In this document: positions 10,979 to 19,911 of the stretch, piece after piece
Layout of the letters: the number at the start of each line of letters is the position of its first letter
Position numbering within the stretch: position 1 is the first letter of the stretch
Assembly: GCA_964416195.1 (NCBI GenBank)
Contig: CAYQDB010000003.1
Coordinates: 139,798-203,797 of the forward strand
Direction: 5' to 3'
Length of the DNA stretch: 64,000 nt
Source of the DNA: CAYQDB01 sp964416195
Lineage (GTDB): Bacteria > Zixibacteria > MSB-5A5 > GN15 > FEB-12
Program-made: the position numbers and the translations under genes
The notes under the pieces: generated by a model
The model's input: only the letters and a program-made list of their open reading frames with translations
What the model was told of the DNA's origin: nothing
The model's database searches: none

Positions 10979-13129
10979 ATGAAAGTGGCAATTGTATATA
11001 ACCGAAACAGCGACAAAGTCATCAATCTCTTCGGCATTCCCAACCAGGAACAGATCGGGCTAAAGACGATAAAACAAATCGCCGATGGCCTGAAACGGGG
11101 AGGACATCAGGTAAAGACATTCGAAGGAGATAAGGATCTCGTTGACCATCTCGAGGATTTCATGCCACGAGTCGTGAAAGGCGAACTGCCGGGCCTGGTC
11201 TTTAATGTTTCGTATGGCATCCAGGGACAGGCCAGATACACACATGTCCCCAGTATACTCGAAATGGTTGGCATCCCGTACGTTGGCTCCGGCCCGCTTG
11301 CCCATTCTCTGGCTCTGGACAAGGTTGTAGCGAAGATGATGTTCAAGCAACACGGTATCCCCACTCCTGATTTCGCAGTTCTGGATGCCCCTGGATTTGA
11401 AATGCCAAGCTTGGAGTATCCTCTGATAGTGAAGCCCAAGCATGAGGCTGTTTCATTTGGGATCAGGATTGCCGACAGCGAAGCGGAACTTAGAGAATGC
11501 GCCGATGCGATATTTCAAAAGTACAATCAGGCCGTTCTTGTCGAGCGATACATAGAGGGTCGAGAGCTGAACATCGGCTTGCTCGGGAACAACCCTCCTG
11601 AGACTCTTCCCCCGGTAGAATTGCTGTTCGGATCAGAGGGACCAAATATCTACACTTATGAAGATAAGAGCCACGTTTCAGATCGTGAAATCGACCGGAA
11701 GTGCCCCGCAGATCTTTCCGAGGAACTGGTTGCCAAAGCCCAGGACCTTGCCTTACGTACCTTCAAGTCATTGGGTTGCCATGATTGTGCCCGCGTCGAT
11801 ATGCGTCTTGACAGGGAGGGTAATCTCTACGTGCTTGAAGTAAACAGCCTGCCAAGTTTGGGAGAAGGCAGTTCGTACACCGTTGCCGCCAAAGTGGCCG
11901 GGCTCGACTTCGGGAGGTTGGTCTGTCGTTTGGTTGAAGTAGCATCGGCGCGCTATTTTGGCACCCCAAAACCACCCAAAATTGATGTTAGAAGAACGGA
12001 TTTGGAACAATCCATCTTTTCTTTTCTCGTAGAGCGCCGTGACCAAATTGAAAGACGCGTACAGGAGTGGACCGCACTCTCCAGCAGAACAGCGGATTTT
12101 CCTGGTCTTCAAGAAGCGCAATCCAAACTTAGCAAGTCACTGGCAGAGATACTGCTCCGTCCTGTCAGAGAGCTTACCGATGAACGGTACGTTTGGACTT
12201 GGAGAAGCCGATCCGGTTTTGAGGGCGGTACGCTGTTGATAGGACATCTGGATGTGCCAATGGGCTTCGATGCGCCGGTTCAGGCCTTTCGTCGTGATCC
12301 GGAGTGGCTGTATGGCGAAGGTGTGGGCGTTTCGCGCGCGCCTCTGGTAATGTTGGAGTTTGCTCTGCGAGCACTTAGAAGCGTGCGTCGGCTGCCCAAG
12401 TTACCCATTGGTGTGCTCTATTATGCCGATGAAGGACGTGAGTGCCGGTACAGTCGCGATATCATTCAAGCAGCCGCTGCCAAGGCGAAGCTCGTGCTGG
12501 TCTTGCGCCCAGGAAACATAGGTAACCGAATGATTACTCAACGTCGCGGGTGGCGCAAATATCACCTAGTGGTTGAAGGAAGTCCTCGACGGCTGGGAAA
12601 GACGTACAAGAAACGCGGCGTGTTGAGATGGGTCACATCGAAGCTTGACGAAATGGCTAAACTGTCATCCAAAGAAAACCGCATTTCCATTGCGGTGTCG
12701 GATATAAAAACTGAAGCTTTCCCGCGAATGTTGCCACATCGTATCTTCGCGACAGTGCTGCTCAGTTCCTATGATGTGCAAATGGCCAATTCCATTGAAA
12801 GATCAATGCGCCAGATTCTCAGTGACAACGAATATCGCTGGAAATTAGAACTGATTTCCGATCGCCCACCAATGAAAAAACGAAGGAAGAATGATCAGCT
12901 TATGCGTTCCTTGATGAAAGCCGCCGAAGAGTGGGGAATTCCACTCCACCATGAATCATCAACATACCCGTCAGTAGCCGGTTTGGTACCTTCCTCTACG
13001 GCAGTCGTCTGTGGCGTTGGGCCAATCGTGCGTGATATGGACACACCTCACGAATCGGTTCAGAGAATCAGCCTGCTGCAGCGCACGTTGCTGCTGGCCC
13101 AATTCCTGGTGCAGCATGATACGAAGTAG
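10979..13129 (+). CDS. D-Ala-D-Ala-ligase-like ATP-grasp protein fused to an M20-peptidase-like domain
   Basis: 716 aa. The N-terminal half (about 1-325) is an ATP-grasp ligase of the D-alanine-D-alanine ligase type: VGSGPLAHSLALDKVVAK, PLIVKPKHEAVSFGI, VLVERYIEGRELNIGLL, and metal-binding VLEVNSLPSLG. The C-terminal half resembles M20 peptidases: LLIGHLDVPMG near 420-430, YYADEGRE near 482, a lid-like segment, and a final DTPHESVQRISLLQRTLLL. Several zinc ligands look replaced: no Asp in GEGVGVSRAP, and Asp where the last His is expected near 688. The second half may therefore bind rather than cut peptides. A true ddl should be about 310-360 aa, so the fusion is unusual. Substrate unknown. 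Confidence 0.82.
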   Translation: MKVAIVYNRNSDKVINLFGIPNQEQIGLKTIKQIADGLKRGGHQVKTFEGDKDLVDHLEDFMPRVVKGELPGLVFNVSYGIQGQARYTHVPSILEMVGIPYVGSGPLAHSLALDKVVAKMMFKQHGIPTPDFAVLDAPGFEMPSLEYPLIVKPKHEAVSFGIRIADSEAELRECADAIFQKYNQAVLVERYIEGRELNIGLLGNNPPETLPPVELLFGSEGPNIYTYEDKSHVSDREIDRKCPADLSEELVAKAQDLALRTFKSLGCHDCARVDMRLDREGNLYVLEVNSLPSLGEGSSYTVAAKVAGLDFGRLVCRLVEVASARYFGTPKPPKIDVRRTDLEQSIFSFLVERRDQIERRVQEWTALSSRTADFPGLQEAQSKLSKSLAEILLRPVRELTDERYVWTWRSRSGFEGGTLLIGHLDVPMGFDAPVQAFRRDPEWLYGEGVGVSRAPLVMLEFALRALRSVRRLPKLPIGVLYYADEGRECRYSRDIIQAAAAKAKLVLVLRPGNIGNRMITQRRGWRKYHLVVEGSPRRLGKTYKKRGVLRWVTSKLDEMAKLSSKENRISIAVSDIKTEAFPRMLPHRIFATVLLSSYDVQMANSIERSMRQILSDNEYRWKLELISDRPPMKKRRKNDQLMRSLMKAAEEWGIPLHHESSTYPSVAGLVPSSTAVVCGVGPIVRDMDTPHESVQRISLLQRTLLLAQFLVQHDTK

Positions 13130-13170
13130 TCACTATGACAACTCGTCAGACTTGGAGATTAGGCTGGTCG

Positions 13171-13198
13171 CCCACAGCTCTGCTGTGGGTACTTTTTA
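13171..13198 (+). terminator. Hairpin with T-tract after the ATP-grasp gene
   Basis: Stem CCCACAG/CTGTGGG (171-177 with 183-189 of this kilobase) followed shortly by TTTTT. It lies about 40 bases after the stop codon at 13129 and is the first of two tandem hairpins. Confidence 0.65.
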
Positions 13199-13233
13199 AT
13201 GACGCGGGAATATCGGTGAAAGAGAATTGGTGG

Positions 13234-13258
13234 CCCACCGCTTGCGGTGGGTTCTTTT
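13234..13258 (+). terminator. Second tandem hairpin with T-rich tail
   Basis: Stem CCCACCGC/GCGGTGGG with a two-base spacer (TT), followed by TTCTTTT. The left arm text, including the preceding GGTGG, recurs before bamD near 6431-6445, so it may be a repeat reused as a terminator. Confidence 0.55.
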
Positions 13259-13330
13259 CACATAGCCTTAATGTCAGGTCTCAGGGAGACGTGAACCACC
13301 TTGTGTTTCCAATACTACGCAAAAGCATTT

Positions 13331-13375
13331 GTCGGAACCACCCTTCGGCAAGCTCAGGACAGGCAGGGTTCCGAC
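13331..13375. repeat. Inverted repeat GTCGGAACC...GGTTCCGAC
   Basis: Nine-base arms at 13331-13339 and 13367-13375 enclose CCTTCGGCAAGCTCAGGACAG. Inner segments of that kind recur as dispersed elements in many uncultivated bacterial genomes. It lies in the otherwise empty 294-base gap before coaE. Confidence 0.6.
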
Positions 13376-13423
13376 CTACGGGACTGCTTGCCTTTTATAC
13401 TCACATTGAGTTAATTCCTGTCC

Positions 13424-14008
13424 ATGTACATCGGGATAACCGGTCAGATCGGCTCAGGGAAGACGACGGCGGCCAAAATTCTGGCCTCTTTCGGGGCGGC
13501 GGTTATAGATGCTGACCGCATCGGCCGTGAGGTTGTTGACAGATCGGCCCCGCTGCGCAAAAGGCTGGCAAACCAGTTCGGCAGCGAGATTCTGACACTC
13601 TCCGGAAAGCTAAGTCGCAAGAGGCTGGCCCGGCTGGCCTTTGCAGACAAAGCCGCGAAAAGGTCCTTAGACCGTTTAGTGCATCCGTTTCTTCTCAAAG
13701 AATTGCAGCATCAGATGAAAAAACTGGCCAGGCAACATGAGGTCATTGTCATCGATGCTGCTTTACTGCTCGACTGGGAGCTCGACCACCAAATGGACGT
13801 GGTGCTGGTGATTCACACTTCGGAAGAAACAAGACTCAAGCGGCTGGTAGCGCGGGGGATAAGCAAAGAAGATGCCCTTGCGCGGCAGAAAGCACAGTTA
13901 CCGTTTAGTGAATATCGAAGGCGCGCTGATTACGTTTTACTGAACAACAGCACTATAGACAAACTGGAGATCAAGTTACAGCGCCTATACAAGAAGTTTA
14001 TCGTGTAG
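13424..14008 (+). CDS. coaE: Dephospho-CoA kinase
   Basis: Last step of coenzyme A synthesis: phosphorylates the 3'-hydroxyl of dephospho-CoA. It has 194 aa, normal for the family. The P-loop GQIGSGKTT is at 7-15, followed by VIDADRIGREVVD, then VHPFLLKEL and VIDAALLLDWELD, with the lid near RLVARGISKEDALARQ. A transketolase promoter begins 6 bases after its stop, so coaE is probably not cotranscribed with the next gene. Confidence 0.95.
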   Translation: MYIGITGQIGSGKTTAAKILASFGAAVIDADRIGREVVDRSAPLRKRLANQFGSEILTLSGKLSRKRLARLAFADKAAKRSLDRLVHPFLLKELQHQMKKLARQHEVIVIDAALLLDWELDHQMDVVLVIHTSEETRLKRLVARGISKEDALARQKAQLPFSEYRRRADYVLLNNSTIDKLEIKLQRLYKKFIV

Positions 14009-14013
14009 AGGGA

Positions 14014-14042
14014 TTGACACGTCTCAAAAAAGTCGCTTTATT
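14014..14042 (+). promoter_or_regulatory. Sigma-70-like promoter of transketolase
   Basis: Consensus -35 TTGACA (14014-14019), a 17-base spacer, and -10 TTTATT (14037-14042, four of six). Transcription would start about 45 bases before the tkt ATG, whose ribosome site is AGAGAGG. Confidence 0.65.
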
Positions 14043-14090
14043 CACTTTTAATTGATGAGAACGTTGCAGAGTTAAAGAGAGGTTTTCAAT

Positions 14091-16103
14091 ATGCCTTTAG
14101 TCGACTCACAAAAAGATACAAAATCGCACGATTATACTGTTGAAGAGCTAAAAGAGCGGGCCAATTATATGCGCGGCCTGGACCTGATTTCACTGTGCTC
14201 GGCGGCTTCCGGTCATTCCGGCGGTACGCTCAGCGTTATGGATATCTGCGCCGCCCTATATCTGAAAGTTGCCCGTCACAACCCCAAAGACCCGTTCTGG
14301 GAGGACCGCGACCGCATCATCTGGTCGGCCGGCCACAAGGCTCCCGCCCTGTACGTTTCGCTGGCAGTTTCGGGCTATTTCCCGGAGAAGGAACTTATGA
14401 AGCTGCGGATGCTTGGCGCTCCGTACCAGGGTCATCCGCATCGGCTCGAGTTGCCGGGAGTGGAGATTTCATCCGGTTCTCTTGGCCAAGGATTCTCGGT
14501 TAGTGTTGGGGTAGCGCTGGCGGCTAAACTGAACAAAAAGGATTACCGTGTTTTTGTGATGACGGGGGACGGCGAGCATCAGGAAGGTTCCATGTGGGAA
14601 GCCGCTATGGCTGCCGCCAATTATAAGCTGGACAATCTTGTTGTGATTTTAGACAAAAACCGCCTCCAGATCGACGGCAAGACCAAGGATGTCATGGACA
14701 TCGATCCGATTGTAGACAAGTATGAAGCGTTCAAGTGGCATGTCGAGGAAGTTGACGGACATGACATGGAAGACATTGTACAGAAGCTCGATTTCGCCCG
14801 TAACCATAACAACACCGGCAAGCCCATTGCGCTGATCTGCTATACGACCAAGGGGAAGGGTGTGACGTTTATGGAAGACGTGGCCGGGTGGCATGGTAAA
14901 CCACCGAACCGCGAAGAGATGGATAGAGGACTGGCTGATCTGAAGCTGACCGATACCTTCGATGCCGATTCACTGATTGGTATTGGGCAGCAGTACCAGA
15001 ACGAGGTCGAGTCTAAACTGGACAAGAAGATGCCGAAGTTCTCCCGCGATTTCTGGTGGAACAGTTCTGATAAGATGAAAGTCGAGATGGATCCCACGCG
15101 CAAGGGCTTCGGACGGGCGTTGAGTAAATACGGCGATGACGAACGGGTCGTCTGTATCGGCGCTGACATCTCGGATTCCATTACCATATCCGATTTCTAC
15201 AAGAAGCATCCGGAACGAAAGCCTCGTTTCATATCGGTTGGAGTTGCCGAGCAGAATGGGACTACGATAGCCGCTGGCTTGGCGAAGGAGGGGAAGATTC
15301 CGGTGTTCGGTACATATGGAGTTTTCTCGTCAGCTCGGAATCTCGATCAGTTGCGCGTCTCCGTTTGCTACGGCAACTACAATGTCCTGATTGTGGGTGC
15401 GCACGGCGGCATATCGGTCGGTCCGGACGGCGCCACGCACCAGGAACTGGAAGCTATGTTTCAGATCGCCGGTCTGCCCAATATGCACCTGGCAGTTCCC
15501 TGCGATTCTATCGAAACAGAAAAGATGACCAAGACTCTGCTTTTCGATGTAGTTGGACCCAAGTATATTCGCTTTGCCCGTGAAGCTACTCCTATTGTAA
15601 CCAAGTGGGACACGCCATTGAAGTTTGGTGAGGCCAACATCTTCCGGTTCCGTAAGGAAGCCGAGCAGATGGTTGACGCATTTGATATTTCCCTTGCCTC
15701 CCAATATGAAAACGAGAACGAGGACCTGACAATTATCTCCTGCGGGCCGGAAACCGCCGAGGCCCTCAGAGCCGCTTATATCCTGAAGACGGATTTCGGG
15801 ATTGAGACGAGGGTTGTCAATATGCACACAGTTAAACCGATGGACAAAGCGGCCGTTATCCGGGCGGCACAAGAGACAAAGGCTGTGATTACAGCCGAGG
15901 AACACCAGGTAGGCGGCCTGGGCAACTTAGTGGCTGCCGTCATCTGTAGTGAACAGGCTCTGGCAGGGAAGAACCCGCTGTTTGGGATGATAGGTGTCGC
16001 TGACCGCTTTGGTGAGTCGGGAAAGCCATGGCAACTGATCAAGGAATTCGGTGTAGCCGCAGAGCACATCGCTAAGAAGGCTAAAGAGCTTCTAAAGATA
16101 TAA
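14091..16103 (+). CDS. tkt: Transketolase
   Basis: Thiamine-diphosphate enzyme of the pentose-phosphate pathway that moves two-carbon units between sugar phosphates. It is a single 670-aa chain, not split into two subunits. The N-terminal domain has SGHSGGTLSVMDI and the cofactor motif GDGEHQEGSMWEA ending in LDKNRLQIDG. The pyrimidine-binding domain has VGVAEQNGTTIAAGLAKEG. The C-terminal domain has ITAEEHQVGGLGN. An own promoter at 14014-14042 and the gap to the convergent aminotransferase suggest a single-gene transcript. Confidence 0.95.
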   Translation: MPLVDSQKDTKSHDYTVEELKERANYMRGLDLISLCSAASGHSGGTLSVMDICAALYLKVARHNPKDPFWEDRDRIIWSAGHKAPALYVSLAVSGYFPEKELMKLRMLGAPYQGHPHRLELPGVEISSGSLGQGFSVSVGVALAAKLNKKDYRVFVMTGDGEHQEGSMWEAAMAAANYKLDNLVVILDKNRLQIDGKTKDVMDIDPIVDKYEAFKWHVEEVDGHDMEDIVQKLDFARNHNNTGKPIALICYTTKGKGVTFMEDVAGWHGKPPNREEMDRGLADLKLTDTFDADSLIGIGQQYQNEVESKLDKKMPKFSRDFWWNSSDKMKVEMDPTRKGFGRALSKYGDDERVVCIGADISDSITISDFYKKHPERKPRFISVGVAEQNGTTIAAGLAKEGKIPVFGTYGVFSSARNLDQLRVSVCYGNYNVLIVGAHGGISVGPDGATHQELEAMFQIAGLPNMHLAVPCDSIETEKMTKTLLFDVVGPKYIRFAREATPIVTKWDTPLKFGEANIFRFRKEAEQMVDAFDISLASQYENENEDLTIISCGPETAEALRAAYILKTDFGIETRVVNMHTVKPMDKAAVIRAAQETKAVITAEEHQVGGLGNLVAAVICSEQALAGKNPLFGMIGVADRFGESGKPWQLIKEFGVAAEHIAKKAKELLKI

Positions 16104-16177
16104 AAGCAGAGTAATCAGTAATGCAATACTGCGAGAGGATGGCCTGATTGGGGATGGAGAACGATTTGCTTTGAGAA

Positions 16178-17431
16178 TTAAGCTCTCTCCCTTAGAAACT
16201 TTTCAGTCGACTCACTATCGTTTAACATATCCCTAATTCTGTTTATTCCTTCTCTGATATTATCCTGGGAGTTAGCGTTACTAATCCGCAAGTATTCTTG
16301 AGTTTCTTCGGGGAGTTTCATCCCAAAATCCGTTTTTGATGTTAGTGACACAAGCTTTCTGCCAGGATGCCCCTCCCAAAGAAGGTATTCTTGTAGTTGT
16401 TTTGAATCTCTGAATCCTTTTTCTCTACATGCTTTTGTACAGTTCACCCAGTCATAAAACGCTCCCGGAGGCACAAGACAAGAAAATCCTTCAATTTCTT
16501 TGTTAATAAGGTCAACGGCCAAATCTCTTCGTGTTTTAAACTCTGAAATCATCGCAGCTACTTCAGGAAGTTTTCCGTCAAGATACGCCTCGAGTCCTTG
16601 TGCCGAGGCTATTTGTGTAAATGCTGCTGTACACGACACCGTGTTGATGATCTGGTTTTCAATGAGTTTAGCCAGTTTTTCCGGCATCAAAGCAAACCCG
16701 ACTCTCCAACCCGTCATGGCAAACGTTTTTGACATTCCATCCACAAGTATTGTTCTTTCGGCCATGCCAGGAATGCATATAATACTGTTGAACTCTCCGT
16801 CATACACCATTTGCGAATACATTTCGTCACTAAACACCCAGCAGTCGTACTTCTTTGCCAGATCTGCAATAAACTCCAGGTCGTCTTTTGTAAGGACACC
16901 TCCGGTAGGATTTTGGGGGGAATTAATGTAGATGATTTTCGTTTTCTTTGAAACAAGCTTCTCTAAATCAGAGTGTTCAAATCTAAACTGTTTATCTTCT
17001 CTTAAAAGCAGAGGAATCGGTTTTGCCCCCCAATAACCTATCTGAGATTCATAGATCGGAAATCCTGGATTGGGATAAATCACTTCTTCACCTGGATTGA
17101 CTAAAGTGGCCATAGCATAACCTATGAATGGTTTTGCTCCAGGTGCGACAATGATATTTTGGAGTAGGGGGGGCGGAATTTGGCGAGTCTCTGAAAAGTA
17201 TCTGGCAATACTTTTCTTAAATTGGGGCAATCCACCGCTTGGCGTATAGTGTGTATACCCATCATCGAGCGCTTTCTTCGCGGCACGGATTATATACTCG
17301 TGAGTATCGAAATCCGGCTCACCGATATGGAGTTCAATGATGTCGTAACCTTTACCCTTTAGTCTATTAGCCTCGTTGGTGACTTGAAACGCAGTCTCAG
17401 TCCCCAGATTATTTAGTCTTTTTGCATACAT
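16178..17431 (-). CDS. Class I/II PLP-dependent aminotransferase (aspartate-aminotransferase-like)
   Basis: Moves amino groups between amino acids and 2-oxoacids. It has 417 aa with all fold-type I landmarks: YTPSGGLPQFKK near 62, INSPQNPTGG near 170-178, and the pyridoxal-phosphate lysine K235 in DGMSKTFAMTGWRVGF. The exact substrate cannot be read from the sequence. It is transcribed divergently from the alanine-dehydrogenase-like gene across a 98-base gap, so the two may share control of amino-acid breakdown. Codon use looks more AT-rich than in transketolase next door. Confidence 0.9.
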   Translation of the reverse strand: MYAKRLNNLGTETAFQVTNEANRLKGKGYDIIELHIGEPDFDTHEYIIRAAKKALDDGYTHYTPSGGLPQFKKSIARYFSETRQIPPPLLQNIIVAPGAKPFIGYAMATLVNPGEEVIYPNPGFPIYESQIGYWGAKPIPLLLREDKQFRFEHSDLEKLVSKKTKIIYINSPQNPTGGVLTKDDLEFIADLAKKYDCWVFSDEMYSQMVYDGEFNSIICIPGMAERTILVDGMSKTFAMTGWRVGFALMPEKLAKLIENQIINTVSCTAAFTQIASAQGLEAYLDGKLPEVAAMISEFKTRRDLAVDLINKEIEGFSCLVPPGAFYDWVNCTKACREKGFRDSKQLQEYLLWEGHPGRKLVSLTSKTDFGMKLPEETQEYLRISNANSQDNIREGINRIRDMLNDSESTEKFLRERA

Positions 17432-17529
17432 TGGCTTCTCCCTATTGCTTTCCTGGTGAGAAGTGTATAAATTCTCAATGTGAAAAACAAGAATAAATGA
17501 CTTAAAATTTTGGACTCAGTAGAGGATAT

Positions 17530-18579
17530 ATGAACTACACGTTGCTAATAAGCGGTCAGGCAATTAAGAAGGTTTTCTCCATGAAGGATGCCGTCAAAGC
17601 GGTAGAGAACGGATTTGTGGAGTATGGCAAAGGGAGAGTGCAAATGCCTCCCAAAGTATACATGTATTTCACCGGACCCGATGGAAATCAAGTAGGTGAC
17701 TTACGGGTTATGCCTTCTTACCTGCCTGGGCTCAACGCATCCGGGGTCAAAATTGTTAATGTTCACCCCAATAATCCCCAGGAACACGGACTGCCGGCCG
17801 TAATGGGCATATACCCGTACATGGACCCGGCAACGGGATTTTGTCTTGCCGTCATGGATGCCACCTATATGACGAACCTGCGAACGGGTGCGGCCGGAGG
17901 CATTGCGGCCAAGTACCTTGCCAAAAAGGATTCAAAGGTGATAGGATTTATTGGGGCAGGGCATCAGGCGGAGACCCAACTTGAAGCACTGATGGCTGTC
18001 AAAGAAGGCGGGCATCTCACACAATTGGAAAGGGCGTTCGTCTATGATAAAGCCCCGGAGATAAGCGGAAGATTTGCAGAAAAAGTTTCCAAAGCCTACG
18101 ATATTGAAGCGGATGTTGCCAGCAAAGAAGACACAATAAAGAATTCTGATATTCTGATAACAACGACTCCTGTGAGGCAACCCGTAGTTGAAGATAGGTA
18201 TGTTATGCCCGGGACACATATTAATGCTATTGGGGCAGATGCGGAAGGCAAGGAAGAATTGGAACCTGAGATCCTAAAAAGGTCAAAAATTATTATAGAT
18301 GAGTGGACGCAGGCTTCCCACAGCGGTGAGATCAACGTTCCTCTCAAAAACGGGATTATCACGCAAGAAGATATTTATGCGAATATCGGAGAGATTGCTA
18401 TTGGGAAAAAACAAGGGAGGGTAAACTCGGAAGAAATAACAATCTTCGACTCTACCGGCTTAGGAATTCAGGATTTGGTTTGTGAGCGAGAGGCGTTTAA
18501 CCGGGTCAAAGAGAATCTTGATGAATTGGAGGAGCAAGAACTCGTAGCGAAGTTCGATTTCTTGCCAACTGAGGATTAG
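17530..18579 (+). CDS. Ornithine cyclodeaminase/mu-crystallin family protein, probable alanine dehydrogenase
   Basis: 349 aa with an NAD-binding Rossmann motif IGFIGAGHQAETQ near 138-150. Family residues K74 (in SGVKIVNVHP) and R118 (in TNLRTGAAGG) are present. The family includes ornithine cyclodeaminase, archaeal-type alanine dehydrogenase and ketimine reductases. The pattern GLPAVMGIYPYMDPATG fits the alanine-dehydrogenase group somewhat better, but this is an inference. The start has a good ribosome site (AGAGGAT). Its divergent neighbour is an aminotransferase. Confidence 0.85.
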   Translation: MNYTLLISGQAIKKVFSMKDAVKAVENGFVEYGKGRVQMPPKVYMYFTGPDGNQVGDLRVMPSYLPGLNASGVKIVNVHPNNPQEHGLPAVMGIYPYMDPATGFCLAVMDATYMTNLRTGAAGGIAAKYLAKKDSKVIGFIGAGHQAETQLEALMAVKEGGHLTQLERAFVYDKAPEISGRFAEKVSKAYDIEADVASKEDTIKNSDILITTTPVRQPVVEDRYVMPGTHINAIGADAEGKEELEPEILKRSKIIIDEWTQASHSGEINVPLKNGIITQEDIYANIGEIAIGKKQGRVNSEEITIFDSTGLGIQDLVCEREAFNRVKENLDELEEQELVAKFDFLPTED

Positions 18580-18631
18580 AGAGTCTAACAACAAATACCC
18601 AAGATGCCTTGGCGGGGACGGAGGGTGGCAT

Positions 18632-18695
18632 TCCCAAACTTGTTTGGGGATGATTTAAGGTCAAAGCAGCAACCACCCCCAAACGAGTTTGAGGG
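18632..18695. repeat. Pair of AAAC(T/G)(T/A)GTTTGGG-type hairpins
   Basis: Two short palindromes: TCCCAAACTTGTTTGGGGA (18632-18650) and CCCAAACGAGTTTGAGGG (18678-18695). The same core occurs twice at 33915-33928 and 34034-34047. They sit in the gap before the HEPN gene. Confidence 0.6.
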
Positions 18696-18758
18696 CGCCA
18701 CTCGTCGTGTTAACATTGGAAGAAGATGGACAAACGTTAATTTAAGTAGTTTCAATTC

Positions 18759-19748
18759 ATGTCAAAAGCAGGAAAAACGAAATCAAAAGCTGAGCGGGAA
18801 GTTAGAATCGTGAAGAATAAAGTGAAATCGCCACTGGAAGACATAGATATTGATGCTTTTAAGTTTCCTGCAGATCAGATAAGCGCATCCTCTGATTTCT
18901 TAAAACAGCCCATAGATGCTCTGCTAAAGAATTTCGGAGATATGGATGCCCTTTGCTATTTCCCATTTGTTGCGGCAAGAGAATTAACTAAGCAGGAGAT
19001 TGAATTTCACATTACTCTTTCTGCTTTGCTTACAGATCAAAACTGGCGGGATGTTCATTCGAGCAAGGGCCCATCGAAAAAGTATCTTAAAATTCATAGA
19101 AAGATTACAAAAGAATACATGAAAGAGCATCCTATTAATGCTATTGCAGAAAGGGTTGATGCATACCACGCTCAGTTACTAAGAGATGAGGCCGTTACCC
19201 GGGCAGTAGAGACATTATCAGTGTCACTGACTATAATGTTGTGGACATCATATGAATGTTTTACTAAAGATGTTTGGATTTGTGCTGTGAATACATTCCC
19301 ACGCGAGTTAGGGCTTGAAGCTTTCAAGAATACACAGAAACAACGAAATGGAGATATATCTCCAAAACTGATCCCGGTTCGCTTACTCGCGGATTACGAC
19401 TTTGACCTCAAGAACGTTTTAGGGAACGTGTTAAGTACTCGATATGAATTTACTAGCATTCAAGGAATTCAACGGGCTTTCAAATCTGCATTTGGAAGCA
19501 AGATCGATTTTAGAAAAATCATCTCGAAAAAAGAAATCAAACAGCTTGAAATGGTAAGGCATCTTTTGGTACACAGAGCGGGAATTGTTGATGAAATATT
19601 TTGCAAACAGTTCAAGAAAAAGATGCGAATTGGTCAACAATATCATCCAGATGGTAAGCTGATTTCGCAAGCTGCAAAAGCTGTTAAGTCCTCGTGTATC
19701 AAGCTAATTCAATCAATACATGAATGGGCGCTTCCAATAGTTCGGTAG
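18759..19748 (+). CDS. HEPN-domain protein with RX4H motif, possible RNase
   Basis: 329 aa, lysine-rich N-terminus (SKAGKTKSKAER), no signal peptide, so cytoplasmic. The segment MVRHLLVHRAGIVDE carries the HEPN catalytic pattern R-X4-H at R267 and H272. An upstream helix region VSLTIMLWTSYECFTKD is typical of HEPN proteins of the RiboL-PSP or MAE_28990 kind. HEPN RNases with this motif act in toxin-antitoxin, abortive infection and CRISPR systems. No nucleotidyltransferase or antitoxin partner lies next to it. The gene is clearly AT-richer than its neighbours, which suggests lateral gain. Activity is unproven. Confidence 0.7.
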   Translation: MSKAGKTKSKAEREVRIVKNKVKSPLEDIDIDAFKFPADQISASSDFLKQPIDALLKNFGDMDALCYFPFVAARELTKQEIEFHITLSALLTDQNWRDVHSSKGPSKKYLKIHRKITKEYMKEHPINAIAERVDAYHAQLLRDEAVTRAVETLSVSLTIMLWTSYECFTKDVWICAVNTFPRELGLEAFKNTQKQRNGDISPKLIPVRLLADYDFDLKNVLGNVLSTRYEFTSIQGIQRAFKSAFGSKIDFRKIISKKEIKQLEMVRHLLVHRAGIVDEIFCKQFKKKMRIGQQYHPDGKLISQAAKAVKSSCIKLIQSIHEWALPIVR

Positions 19749-19791
19749 GTCAAGCCCACTTGGAGGTTGTGACAAAAGTTCAGTCAAGTAT

Positions 19792-19849
19792 GGTAGGAAC
19801 CCCTAACTCTTGCCATTTGGCGGCAGGTCTCGTAGAGATCTGCCCTACC
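19792..19849. repeat. Double-hairpin repeat, degenerate copy
   Basis: Runs from GGTAGG to CCTACC. The right half GGCAGGTCTC-GTA-GAGATCTGCC is a good hairpin; the left half is decayed. It matches the better copies at 34097-34158 and 40621-40681. Confidence 0.6.
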
Positions 19850-19911
19850 CTGAAGTTGTTTTCCCCTCATTTTTGTTTGATTGCCACCCGCCGCTCAACT
19901 AACTTTGCCTT

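Noticed and set aside
13135..13515. 126-codon frame spanning the gap before coaE
   Set aside because: Made of hairpins and repeat text and overlaps coaE out of frame.
15330..15905. 191-codon minus-strand frame opposite transketolase
   Set aside because: Shadow of a highly conserved gene; no recognisable product.
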